Source: RGIG5612 sp045601405
GTDB taxonomy: Bacteria; Bacillota; Clostridia; Lachnospirales; Lachnospiraceae
Assembly (NCBI GenBank): GCA_045601405.1
Contig: JAZRZO010000088.1
Coordinates: 1-51,712 of the forward strand
Reading direction: 5' to 3'
DNA length: 51,712 nt
Below are positions 6,708-14,811 of the stretch, piece by piece. Each line of letters opens with the position of its first letter. Within the stretch, counting starts at the first letter, position 1. Under the pieces are notes generated by a model that was not told the origin of the DNA, ran no database searches, and worked only from the letters and a program-made list of their open reading frames with translations. A program made the translations under genes and the position numbers.

Positions 6708-9700
6708 ATGGAAACCAAAAAAATCAAAAAGGTCCTTGTGGCCAACAGAGGCGAGATAGCGACTCGTGTACTGAGAGCCTGCTATGATCTTGGGCTTAGC
6801 ACTGTAGCTATCTATTCAAAAGAAGATATCTACAGTGAGCATCGTATTAAAGCTGATGAGGCGTATATGATAGGAGAAAGCCTCAGCCCCCTGGGCGCAT
6901 ATCTGGCTATCGATGAGATAGTTGACCTGGCAAAAAGAAAAAATGTTGACGCAATTCATCCGGGATATGGATTCCTGGCTGAAAATGCGGATTTTGCAAA
7001 GGCGTGCGAGAAAGCAGGCATAATCTTTATCGGCCCGAATTCAAAAGTGCTTGGGCAGATGGGAGATAAGCTTTCAGCAAAAGAAATGGCGCTGCAGTGC
7101 AATGTGCCTACTATCCCGGGCAGCACTGAACCGCTTAAGGATGCTGCTGAAGCCCTTGCAAAAGCTAAAGAGTACGGGTTCCCCATCATTCTTAAGGCTG
7201 CTGCAGGCGGCGGCGGACGCGGGATGCGTTCCTGCTATTCTGAAGAAGAGGTTGAACCTGCTTTTGAGCTTGTGCAGAGCGAGGCTAAAAAGGCATTCGG
7301 AAACGATAATATCTTCATAGAAAAATTCCTTGTTGAGCCTAAGCATATAGAGGTTCAGATCCTTGCAGACAAATATGGCAACACAGTTCATCTGTATGAG
7401 CGTGACTGCTCACTGCAAAGAAGATATCAGAAGGTAGTGGAGTACACCCCCGCCTTTTCCCTTGATACTGAAGTGCGTGAAAGGATCTGTGAGGATGCCG
7501 TTAAGATAGCAAAGGCGGTTAACTACGAGAATGCCGGAACAGTTGAGTTTCTTGTTGATAAAAGCGGAGACCACTACTTTATAGAGATGAATCCCCGTAT
7601 CCAGGTTGAGCATACCGTTACGGAAATGGTAACAGGCATCGACCTTGTACGTGCACAGATTCTTGTAGCGGACGGCGAAAAACTTTCCGACCCGCTCATA
7701 GGCATAAGCTCACAGGCGGATGTAACGACAAGAGGCTACGCTATACAGTGTCGTATCACAACTGAGGATCCGTCAAACAATTTTGCGCCGGATACAGGAA
7801 AGATAACTGCTTACAGATCCGCGGGCGGTAATGGTATCCGTCTTGACAGCGCGAACACATATGTGGGATCTGTTATCTCACCATACTATGACAGCCTTCT
7901 TATCAAGGTTACATGTATAGATAACACATTCGAAGGCGCGGCAAGGAAGGCTCTTCGCGCGATAGGTGAAACAACCATCCGCGGAGTCAAGACAAATGTC
8001 GGTTTCCTGAGTAATATCCTTAACGATCCGACCTTTATCGCAGGACGCTGCTACACAAAATATATTGACGATACACCGTCACTGTTCGATCTTCCGGGCA
8101 GCAAGGACAGGGCAACGAGAATGCTTAAATACATAGGCAATATCGTTGTTAATGATCCCACAGCAGGAATGAAGCTGTATGACACACCGAGGTTTGTTAA
8201 GACAAGCGGAGAACCACCGAAGGACGGACTTAAGCAGATGCTTGACGCAAAAGGTCCCAAGGCTGTTGCGGACTGGGTACTTGACCAGAAAAAGCTTCTT
8301 GTAACAGATACGACGATGCGTGACGCTCACCAGTCACTTCTTGCCACCAGAGTACGTACCAGGGATATGGTAAAAGGCGCAGATGCTATGGCAGAGATCC
8401 TTGCAGATGCTTTCTCATTTGAGATGTGGGGCGGAGCGACCTTTGATACCGCATACAGATTCCTTTATGAGGATCCGTGGGAAAGACTGGACCTTTTAAG
8501 AAGAGAAATACCGAATGTTATGTTCCAGATGCTTCTTCGCGGCTCAAACCTTTTGGGATATTCAAGCTATCCTGACAATCAGGTTAAGAAATTCATCGAA
8601 GAGTCCGCTAAGGGCGGCATAGATGTGTTCCGTGTGTTTGACTCTCTTAACTGGATACCTAACATGGAAGTGGCAATGGAGGAGGTTCTTAAGACAGGCA
8701 AGATGCTTGAAGCCACCATGTGCTACACCGGCGATATATTGGATCCGAGAAAGGATAAATACACGATAGACTATTATATTAATATGGCTAAAGAGCTTGA
8801 GAAGCGTGGCGCGCATACGCTTGCGATCAAGGATATGTCCGGACTGCTTAAGCCGTATGCGGCAAAAGAGCTTGTTCACGCGCTGAAGCAGGAGATAGGC
8901 ATTCCTATCCACCTTCATACGCATGATACATCGGGTAACCAGGTTGCGGCATGCCTGATGGCAGCTGAAGCCGGAGTGGATATAGTGGATCTTGCGATAT
9001 CCTCGATGTCTTCACTTACAAGCCAGCCGTCCATGAACTCTGTTGTTTCCGCACTTAAGGGAAATGAAAGAGATACAGGCCTTAATATACACATGCTGGA
9101 GCCGCTCAGCGAATACTGGGAAGATATTAGGCTCAGATATGATTCCTTTGAATCAGACCTTAAGACACCTCTTACAGAGATCTACCGTTATGAGATACCG
9201 GGAGGACAGTACACTAACCTTCGTCCGCAGGTACAGAGTCTGGGTCTGGGACACAGATTTGACGAAGTAAGAGAGATGTTCGTTACGGTAAATCAGATGC
9301 TGGGAGACATCGTAAAGGTAACACCGTCTTCAAAGATGGTCGGAGACCTTGCTATATTCATGGTGCAGAATGATCTTACACCGGAAAACATTGTTGAGAA
9401 GGGTGAATCACTCGCGTTCCCGGACAGCGTTGTAAGCTACTTCAAGGGTCTTATGGGTCAGCCCGCATGGGGATTCCCGGAGGATATAAGAAAGGTTGTT
9501 CTTAAAGGCGAAGAACCGATAAACTGCCGTCCGGGCGATCTGCTTGATCCCATCAACTTCGATGAGGTAAGAGAGCATATTAAAGAATTTAAGGATGAAG
9601 ACCAGATAACGGAAAGAGACCTGGTAAGCTGGGTAATGTTCCCGAAGGTTGTTGAAGACTTCTACAAGATAAGAAAAGAATATGGCTATATCACCAGACT

Positions 9701-10142
9701 TGGAAGCCATGTATTCTTCCATGGACTTGCAGTAGGAGAAACAAATAAGGTAAATATTGAAGACGGAAAGACTCTGGTCATCAAATATCTTGGCAAAGGA
9801 GATGTGGATCAGGACGGAATGCGCACAGTCCACTTTGAGCTCAACGGATCTCTCCGTGAGATCAAGGTAGAGGATAAGACGGCGTCATCAACCGTTGTTC
9901 AGGTGCCTATGGCTGATCCTTCTGACAAGAGCCATGTCGGCGCATCCATACCGGGCGCTGTTTCCAAGGTCAATGTTAAAGAAGGCGACAAGGTTAAGGA
10001 AAATGACATCCTCGCGGTTGTTGAGGCTATGAAGATGGAAACGTCGGTAACTGCCCGTATGGAGGGTGAAGTAGAGGAAGTGCTTGTTAAAGCAGGTGAT
10101 ACTGTTAAGGCAGGACAGCTCCTCATTAAACTTAAATCATAA
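6708..10142 (+). CDS. pyc: Pyruvate carboxylase
   Basis: A full-length single-chain enzyme (1144 residues) that carboxylates pyruvate to oxaloacetate with ATP and bicarbonate to refill the TCA intermediates. The domains are in the usual order: biotin carboxylase with ATP-grasp (about 1-460; glycine loop KAAAGGGGRGMR, then EMNPRIQVEHT), carboxyltransferase HMGL-like barrel (about 525-800; starts TDTTMRDAHQSLLATR), the conserved carboxylase domain, and a C-terminal biotinyl domain with EAMKMET (biotinylated Lys1109). The ATG at 6708 follows CAGGAGGAAG; an in-frame start nine codons earlier has no SD. It is monocistronic, followed by repeat hairpins and a terminator. Confidence 0.98.
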   Translation: METKKIKKVLVANRGEIATRVLRACYDLGLSTVAIYSKEDIYSEHRIKADEAYMIGESLSPLGAYLAIDEIVDLAKRKNVDAIHPGYGFLAENADFAKACEKAGIIFIGPNSKVLGQMGDKLSAKEMALQCNVPTIPGSTEPLKDAAEALAKAKEYGFPIILKAAAGGGGRGMRSCYSEEEVEPAFELVQSEAKKAFGNDNIFIEKFLVEPKHIEVQILADKYGNTVHLYERDCSLQRRYQKVVEYTPAFSLDTEVRERICEDAVKIAKAVNYENAGTVEFLVDKSGDHYFIEMNPRIQVEHTVTEMVTGIDLVRAQILVADGEKLSDPLIGISSQADVTTRGYAIQCRITTEDPSNNFAPDTGKITAYRSAGGNGIRLDSANTYVGSVISPYYDSLLIKVTCIDNTFEGAARKALRAIGETTIRGVKTNVGFLSNILNDPTFIAGRCYTKYIDDTPSLFDLPGSKDRATRMLKYIGNIVVNDPTAGMKLYDTPRFVKTSGEPPKDGLKQMLDAKGPKAVADWVLDQKKLLVTDTTMRDAHQSLLATRVRTRDMVKGADAMAEILADAFSFEMWGGATFDTAYRFLYEDPWERLDLLRREIPNVMFQMLLRGSNLLGYSSYPDNQVKKFIEESAKGGIDVFRVFDSLNWIPNMEVAMEEVLKTGKMLEATMCYTGDILDPRKDKYTIDYYINMAKELEKRGAHTLAIKDMSGLLKPYAAKELVHALKQEIGIPIHLHTHDTSGNQVAACLMAAEAGVDIVDLAISSMSSLTSQPSMNSVVSALKGNERDTGLNIHMLEPLSEYWEDIRLRYDSFESDLKTPLTEIYRYEIPGGQYTNLRPQVQSLGLGHRFDEVREMFVTVNQMLGDIVKVTPSSKMVGDLAIFMVQNDLTPENIVEKGESLAFPDSVVSYFKGLMGQPAWGFPEDIRKVVLKGEEPINCRPGDLLDPINFDEVREHIKEFKDEDQITERDLVSWVMFPKVVEDFYKIRKEYGYITRLGSHVFFHGLAVGETNKVNIEDGKTLVIKYLGKGDVDQDGMRTVHFELNGSLREIKVEDKTASSTVVQVPMADPSDKSHVGASIPGAVSKVNVKEGDKVKENDILAVVEAMKMETSVTARMEGEVEEVLVKAGDTVKAGQLLIKLKS

Positions 10143-10154
10143 CAGAATAAAAAG

Positions 10155-10174
10155 CCTTCCCCTGCGGGGGAAGG
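10155..10174. repeat. CCTTCCCC/GGGGAAGG hairpin repeat, copy 1
   Basis: CCTTCCCC and GGGGAAGG form a tight hairpin directly after pyc. The same unit recurs at 51398-51418 and, as there, lies upstream of a palindromic repeat B copy. Similar C-rich/G-rich hairpins are common in gut Firmicutes genomes (general knowledge). It may also stop or stabilise the pyc transcript. Confidence 0.7.
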
Positions 10175-10192
10175 TGATCCGAAGAGGAGGCA

Positions 10193-10229
10193 GAGGAGAC
10201 GGCGCCGTTTCCCTGTCTCCTTCTTTTTA
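10193..10229 (+). terminator. Terminator downstream of pyc
   Basis: GGAGAC (10195-10200) and GTCTCC (10215-10220) form a stem around a GC-rich loop (GGCGCC inside), followed by TTCTTTTTAT. It is a plausible intrinsic terminator for pyc. Confidence 0.6.
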
Positions 10230-10234
10230 TAATT

Positions 10235-10308
10235 CCGCCTCGATGCATATATATCTCCGTGTGACGAGTGCCGGGTTAGTCACGCTTCGATAAATACGCA
10301 GCTTCGAT
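10235..10308 (+). repeat. Palindromic repeat B, copy 2 (overlaps the larC 3' end)
   Basis: The left arm CCGCCTCGATGCATATATATC and the core with GTGAC...GTCAC match the other copies. The right arm (CGATAAATACGCAGCTTCG) is more diverged and lies inside the larC reading frame, which reads its last eleven codons and stop from the complementary strand. Confidence 0.75.
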
Positions 10309-11472
10309 GGCAACTCTGACCTCAGGGATGCTGACGCCGTTTTTCTCTGCGATCCTTTTCAGGTCATCATATTCAGCCTTGCGTTTTTCAATGCCATATC
10401 CTTCAGATATCTTTATATTAACAGGGCCGAACCTTGTATCAACGGTCTGTATTTTCCTGTCAAGGGTGTAACGCCGCTTCTTTACCTCACGCACTCCGAT
10501 AGTGGTGGTGTATGTAAAGACTGCTTTGAGTATACCGTCCCGTATATTTTCCTCAAAAAGGACAGTGAAAAGTGTTCCCGGGCGGTTTTTTTTCATTCCA
10601 ACCGGTGTTGTGAAAACCTCTTTGGCACCGGCTTTGAATATACGTCCGGATGCAAAGCTTATCTCCTCAGCGCTCATGTCATCCACATTAAAAGAAAGCT
10701 CAATTATCTCTTCGCGATCGAGGCCGGATTCCCCTATCATAGCCCGCACACAGTTTGCTGCTGCAAAATCTTTCTTCCCCATGCCGTAGCCTGTCTTTTC
10801 AATCTTCATTGCCGGCATCTGTTCAAAGCTGTCTGCAAAATGTTTAAGAAGAGCGGCACCGGTAGGCGTGCAGAGTTCGCCTTCAATATTGCCGGAATAA
10901 ACGGGTATATCTTTAAGTATAAATGCTGTAGCCGGAGCGGGAACAGGAAGTATGCCATGCGCGCAGTGAACGTGACCATAGCCTGTGCAGACCGGAGTGG
11001 AAACTATACGCTGCGGCGCAAGCTCATTAATGAGCATACAGAATGATGTGATATCCGCGATCGCATCCATGGTTCCAACTTCATGGAAATGTATTTCCGA
11101 AACAGGCTTATCATGCGCATCTGATTCGGCTTCGGCAATAAGCATATATACGGAATCGATATCTGTCCTGACTTTTTCGGGAATATCAAAACTGCTTATA
11201 ATATTCCTGATATCAGAAAGCGAATGATGCGAATGAGCATGATAATGCCCGTGCGCCGGCCCGCCTTCTTCTTCGCCATCTATCATAACTTTATAGCCGG
11301 TTCCCGTGATACCGCATTTTATTGCGGGAACAGCGCTTATCGAAACACCGGGTATATTTAATTCATTCATTTTTTTTATGAAAATATCAGGCTCCGGATG
11401 AAGCTCTAAAAGAGCGGCGCTTAGCATATCGCCTGCCGCGCCCATTCCGCAGTCAAGAAATAAAGTTCTCAT
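10276..11472 (-). CDS. larC: Nickel-pincer cofactor biosynthesis protein LarC
   Basis: A 398-residue CTP-dependent nickel insertase that completes the nickel-pincer nucleotide cofactor of lactate racemase and related enzymes. The N-terminal LarC1 part begins MRTLFLDCGMGAAGDML, followed by a His-rich metal-handling stretch (HGHYHAHSHH, about 74-83) and EIHFHEVG. The LarC2 part includes ELSFNVDDMSAEEI and GMKKNRPGTLF. In Lactiplantibacillus plantarum larC is split into two frames joined by programmed frameshift; here it is one continuous frame. Its ATG overlaps the larB stop (TAATG) with a GGAGGT site inside larB. The C-terminal codons are encoded by repeat B, so the extreme C-terminus may be an acquired tail. 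No larA or larE is in the window. Confidence 0.93.
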   Translation of the reverse strand: MRTLFLDCGMGAAGDMLSAALLELHPEPDIFIKKMNELNIPGVSISAVPAIKCGITGTGYKVMIDGEEEGGPAHGHYHAHSHHSLSDIRNIISSFDIPEKVRTDIDSVYMLIAEAESDAHDKPVSEIHFHEVGTMDAIADITSFCMLINELAPQRIVSTPVCTGYGHVHCAHGILPVPAPATAFILKDIPVYSGNIEGELCTPTGAALLKHFADSFEQMPAMKIEKTGYGMGKKDFAAANCVRAMIGESGLDREEIIELSFNVDDMSAEEISFASGRIFKAGAKEVFTTPVGMKKNRPGTLFTVLFEENIRDGILKAVFTYTTTIGVREVKKRRYTLDRKIQTVDTRFGPVNIKISEGYGIEKRKAEYDDLKRIAEKNGVSIPEVRVAIEAAYLSKRD

Positions 11473-12224
11473 TATTTTACCTCCATATGGTTGATCATAC
11501 TGGCCATATAACCTGCGCCGAAGCCGTTGTCTATATTAACTACAGATACACCGTTAGCGCACGAGTTTAGCATAGAGAGCAGAGCGGAGAGCCCGTTGAA
11601 CGATGCACCGTAGCCTATGCTTGTGGGAACAGCGATCACCGGACAGTCGGCAAGACCGCCTACTACACTTGCAAGAGCTCCCTCCATTCCGGCGACAGCA
11701 ATGATAACGCTCGCGTTCATGATCACCTCTTTACAGGACAGGAGCCTGTGAAGCCCGGCAACGCCCACATCGTAAATACGCTCGACTTTGTTGGAAAGAA
11801 ACTGTGCGGTGAGAGCAGCCTCTTCCGCAACAGGGATATCGCTCGTTCCACCGGTCGCAACAACAACAGTTCCTATTCCTGTTGGTTCGGGCAGTTCTCC
11901 GGTTATTGCGATCCCTGCGTCCGGATAATAGCTGATATTATGTTTTTCTTTTAATGTGTCAGCACATTCCGCGGCAATACGTGTTATAAGAATGTTATCC
12001 TGACCGTTTTCGGCCATTGTGTGTATGATGCCGGAAATCTGATCAGGAGTTTTTCCGGCGCCGTATATTACCTCGGGAGTACCCTGACGCACCTTTCTGT
12101 GAAGGTCGACTTTGGCAAAACCGATGTCTTCGAAGGGCGCTACCTTAAGCCTGAGCAGAGCGTCCTCAACAGATAGAGCGCCTGATCTTATATTTTCTAA
12201 GATTATTTTAATATCCTGTGACAT
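11472..12224 (-). CDS. larB: Pyridinium-3,5-biscarboxylic acid mononucleotide synthase LarB
   Basis: A 250-residue enzyme with a C-terminal AIR-carboxylase/PurE-like domain (about 115-245; TGGTSDIPVAEEAAL, VAGMEGALASVVGGLADCPVI, NGFGAG). LarB carboxylates and hydrolyses nicotinic acid adenine dinucleotide, the first step of nickel-pincer cofactor synthesis. It precedes larC with a one-base overlap, so the two are co-translated. The start follows a GGAG site about nine bases upstream. The other pathway members (larE, larA) must be encoded elsewhere. Confidence 0.93.
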   Translation of the reverse strand: MSQDIKIILENIRSGALSVEDALLRLKVAPFEDIGFAKVDLHRKVRQGTPEVIYGAGKTPDQISGIIHTMAENGQDNILITRIAAECADTLKEKHNISYYPDAGIAITGELPEPTGIGTVVVATGGTSDIPVAEEAALTAQFLSNKVERIYDVGVAGLHRLLSCKEVIMNASVIIAVAGMEGALASVVGGLADCPVIAVPTSIGYGASFNGLSALLSMLNSCANGVSVVNIDNGFGAGYMASMINHMEVK

Positions 12225-12247
12225 GGCAGATCTCCATTGGGTTTTAA

Positions 12248-12271
12248 AAGCGGCTCCCGAAAGAGCCGCTT
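12248..12271 (-). terminator. Hairpin between the small membrane genes and larB
   Basis: AAGCGGCTC and GAGCCGCTT form a perfect nine-base stem around CCGAAA. On the minus strand it is followed by TTTTAAAA. It can terminate or attenuate transcription arriving from the two membrane genes. Only about 23 bases separate it from the larB ATG, so it may set a lower expression level for larBC rather than end an operon. Confidence 0.65.
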
Positions 12272-12275
12272 AAGT

Positions 12276-12593
12276 TTAATCCTTTGACTTTAAAAGAGCA
12301 GACCTCAGGGCTTTTTTCGGATCTTTTATCAATAGGACCACAAGCCATATGATCAAACCTAATGCGGCAACCGAAAGACCAAGAAAGAGGTCGTTCAGCA
12401 TATCAGCCGGTTCGGGAGTAAAGTATGCTTCCTTTAATTCGACAAATTCAAATATCGCGTCTATCAGCCACATAAGTGACGCACCCCAGTACATCAGCGC
12501 AAGAGTGCCGATGCGCATCGACGTATCCGGAGCCTTTTTATACCAGATGACAGTACTTATTATGGCAGCAAATACCGTTACCAGCAGTGTCAT
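12276..12593 (-). CDS. Small membrane protein, function unknown (105 aa)
   Basis: A 105-residue protein with three hydrophobic helices (about 2-20, 27-48 and 70-92), an acidic loop with ELKEAYFTPEPADM, and a basic Lys-rich tail (KDPKKALRSALLKSKD). I do not recognise a family. It starts behind a GGGGG SD and lies 14 bases after the 145-residue membrane gene, so the two form an operon. Both share an extracytoplasmic-looking segment with a Pro/Glu-Ala-Asp-Met motif, which suggests a pair of related subunits. Confidence 0.7.
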   Translation of the reverse strand: MTLLVTVFAAIISTVIWYKKAPDTSMRIGTLALMYWGASLMWLIDAIFEFVELKEAYFTPEPADMLNDLFLGLSVAALGLIIWLVVLLIKDPKKALRSALLKSKD

Positions 12594-12607
12594 TGAAAAT
12601 TACCCCC

Positions 12608-13045
12608 TTATTTTTGTTCAGATAAAGCTTTGCTGCTTTTCTTTTCAATAAGGGAAACGACCCCGACGATGATCAGCCATACTACAGTAACTATTGCAGC
12701 CATGGCGATACCTGCCGTGAACATTTCATGAAACATATCAGCTGCAGATTCGGGTGATGACGCTGCAGTCAGGAACGGAAACCATGGAACTACCTCTCCG
12801 TGCCAGATATGCTCAAAAAGAAGAAGCACAGCCCCTCCCCAAAGCATGATGTTAAGCCAGCTAAGCTTTCTTGAAAGAGGGATCTTAGTTGAGATAACTG
12901 CGTCTGACACAGGGATTTTACGTTCAATATCTGTATTTTCAAAAGAGATATCTGATCTGTCCGTTTTCTTTTCTTTAGACTTGACTATAGCCGCTGCGAT
13001 AGTTGTAACCACGGCTTCACCGGCCGGAATTAAAAAACATGCCAT
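12608..13045 (-). CDS. Membrane protein, function unknown (145 aa)
   Basis: A 145-residue protein starting MACFLIPAGEAVVTTIAAAI, a hydrophobic N-terminus with a conserved-looking Glu, then a charged cytosolic stretch (about 22-60) and two further helices (about 66-83 and 108-132). It carries a segment ESAADMFHEMFTAG resembling EPADMLNDLFLGL of its downstream neighbour, pointing to an old duplication or to paired subunits. The strong AGGAGG eight bases upstream makes the start secure. Upstream genes are divergent. The function is unknown; it could be a small transporter or sensor. Confidence 0.75.
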   Translation of the reverse strand: MACFLIPAGEAVVTTIAAAIVKSKEKKTDRSDISFENTDIERKIPVSDAVISTKIPLSRKLSWLNIMLWGGAVLLLFEHIWHGEVVPWFPFLTAASSPESAADMFHEMFTAGIAMAAIVTVVWLIIVGVVSLIEKKSSKALSEQK

Positions 13046-13108
13046 TGATATTTCCTCCTGATTATTTTTTTTACAAAATTATATCATAGTTTATATAAAA
13101 AGCACATC

Positions 13109-13137
13109 TTGTTTTAATTATTAGTGTTTATTATAAT
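13109..13137 (+). promoter_or_regulatory. Putative promoter of gtrA, giving a near-leaderless mRNA
   Basis: TTGTTT (13109-13114), 17 bases, perfect TATAAT (13132-13137). Transcription would start near 13144, only about five bases before the ATG at 13149, and there is no Shine-Dalgarno. The TTG at 13137 cannot be the start if this promoter is used. Confidence 0.55.
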
Positions 13138-13148
13138 TGTCACTGGTC

Positions 13149-13568
13149 ATGGAAAACGCAAAAAGATTATGGATAAAGTATAAAGAGTACATCCTCTATG
13201 TCTTGTTCGGGTGTATAACCGCCGCAGTAAACTACGGGGTATTTGTTCTGTGCAGGTATGTTTTCCACATGGACATCGTCACGACTAATGTACTTGCATG
13301 GATATTTGCGGTTTTAGCGGCATTTATCACAAATAAGATATGGGTGTTTGAAAGCAAGTCGCTTAAACTGAAGGTAATGCTTAAAGAATTTGTCCAATTC
13401 GTTATTGCAAGGGCATTGACACTGGTTATCGAAACTTTCCTCTTATGGCTGTTCGTGAACAAATTTCATGTCAACGACCTTATCATGAAGATAATAACCA
13501 ACATCATAGTCATAATACTGAACTATATTTTCAGCAAGTTCATCATTTTCAAAAAAAAGAAAACCTGA
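13149..13568 (+). CDS. GtrA family membrane protein, putative polyprenyl-phosphate-sugar flippase
   Basis: A 139-residue GtrA/GtcA-type protein with four membrane helices: YILYVLFGCITAAVNYGVFV near the N-terminus, TTNVLAWIFAVLAAFITNKIWVF, VIARALTLVIETFLLWLFV and NIIVIILNYIFSKFIIF, ending in a Lys tail. Family knowledge: GtrA/GtcA proteins flip undecaprenyl-phosphate-linked sugars across the membrane for teichoic acid or O-antigen glycosylation. A GT2 glycosyltransferase and a YfhO protein occur 1.2 kb downstream and would supply the sugar-lipid and the final transfer. The ATG at 13149 is preferred over the TTG four codons upstream because of the TATAAT at 13132. No SD is visible. Confidence 0.88.
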   Translation: MENAKRLWIKYKEYILYVLFGCITAAVNYGVFVLCRYVFHMDIVTTNVLAWIFAVLAAFITNKIWVFESKSLKLKVMLKEFVQFVIARALTLVIETFLLWLFVNKFHVNDLIMKIITNIIVIILNYIFSKFIIFKKKKT

Positions 13569-13627
13569 AGCTGTGGTAAGCGGCCGAAATGCCATCAGCG
13601 ACGGTGAGTATGATCTGCCGGCAGAAA

Positions 13628-13700
13628 GCTACTGAGCGGATTCGAACCGCCGACCTCGTCATTACCAATGACGCGCTCATACCTGCTGAGCTACAGTAGC
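13628..13700 (-). tRNA. tRNA-Thr (anticodon GGT)
   Basis: The minus strand folds into a full cloverleaf: acceptor GCTACTG/CAGTAGC (7 bp), D-arm AGCTCAGCAGG, anticodon stem CGTCA/TGACG with loop TTGGTAA (GGT, Thr ACC/ACT), T-arm GGCGGTTCGAATCCGC. 73 bases. CCA is not encoded. Confidence 0.95.
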
Positions 13701-13848
13701 GAAACTGTGTGAATAATACCTACCCATACAGCATTAAAGATGATACAATAATTCCGTATTTATTTCAACAAAGAAATGTATTGTCCGGGGGCGGAGCATT
13801 TATGGGGTCCGATACGGAATGCCGGGCGGCATATGGAATATATTTATC

Positions 13849-14811
13849 ATGAAAACAAGGCACGCATATTTTGGAAGAAAACTCTTGATACCGGCACTGA
13901 CTGCAGTGCTGCTTTTTTCAGCTTTGTTCATAAGCGGCTGCAGTGAGGTGCGTATTGCCTCGGGGATAGACAAAACATATCTGCTTACAGTCAATAATTC
14001 CGTCTGCACGAAAAAAGAGGCGGTTTTTATGCTCATGGAAGAAAAACTACTCTATGATGAGCTTAGAGATGATGATATATGGAGCAGAAAGATAGGCAGT
14101 TATACCATGAGCGAATATGTTAAAGAGCTTATTCAGGAAAGACTGATAAAATATACCTGCGCAAGCTCCATGTCTGATGCCATGTCCGTTTATCCGTCAG
14201 ATGAGGAAAAGGCATACTATGCTGAACTTGCAGCAAAAAGCTGGGAAAGAGTTTCGGCCGTGTTTGATGTTTCTGAATATGATATCACAAAAGAAGATGT
14301 CGAAAAGCTGTACCGGAAAGAGGCCATATATTCCGCTTTACTTAATAATATCAGCGAGAACGCAACCGAGGGGATAACCGAGGAGAGCTGCAGAGTGATA
14401 GCAGTTGATTACGGGGTTATTCCAAAAGATGCCGGGTATGATAGAGCAGACGCGCTGCGCAACGAGGTAAAGGCAGGCGCCGATCTGCAGGAAGTGATAA
14501 ACAATGAGGGGTATACCTTCCATAAAAATGAAGCTGTTAAAAGGGGAGATGTTAATGAGGCGTTTGATACAGTTGCGTTTGCTCTTTATGACGGAGAAAT
14601 GAGTGAAGTTGTCGAAAGCAGGGAATACTACTACATCATCAGGTGTATAGACGATAAGCTGGTTGAGGAATCAATGGCCAATTATGCGGAACAGGTCACC
14701 GGCGCAAGAGAAAACGCTTTTGTAAATAAATACCTGGAGTTTGCTAAAACCGCAAAGCTTAGTTTTGACAGCGCGTATTGGAAGGATATAAAGATCGGTG
14801 ATATCAAATGA
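13849..14811 (+). CDS. Foldase-like lipoprotein, PpiC/SurA-type
   Basis: A 320-residue exported lipoprotein: basic N-terminus, hydrophobic helix, lipobox FISGC (Cys about 31). The N-terminal helical segment (about 45-160) resembles the chaperone part of PrsA/SurA proteins. A parvulin-like domain (about 165-275; ITEESCRVIAVDYGVIP, AGADLQEVINNEG, MSEVVESREYYYIIRCIDD) is recognisable but weak, so isomerase activity may be lost. It probably folds exported proteins or assists the GT2/YfhO system. Its stop overlaps the GT2 start (ATGA), so it is translationally coupled. The start at 13849 has only a weak site (GGAATA); an in-frame ATG at 13819 is the alternative. Confidence 0.75.
   Translation: MKTRHAYFGRKLLIPALTAVLLFSALFISGCSEVRIASGIDKTYLLTVNNSVCTKKEAVFMLMEEKLLYDELRDDDIWSRKIGSYTMSEYVKELIQERLIKYTCASSMSDAMSVYPSDEEKAYYAELAAKSWERVSAVFDVSEYDITKEDVEKLYRKEAIYSALLNNISENATEGITEESCRVIAVDYGVIPKDAGYDRADALRNEVKAGADLQEVINNEGYTFHKNEAVKRGDVNEAFDTVAFALYDGEMSEVVESREYYYIIRCIDDKLVEESMANYAEQVTGARENAFVNKYLEFAKTAKLSFDSAYWKDIKIGDIK

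Noticed and set aside
10276..11472. Programmed frameshift in larC, as in L. plantarum larC1/larC2
   Set aside because: The reading frame is continuous through both halves; no shift is needed.
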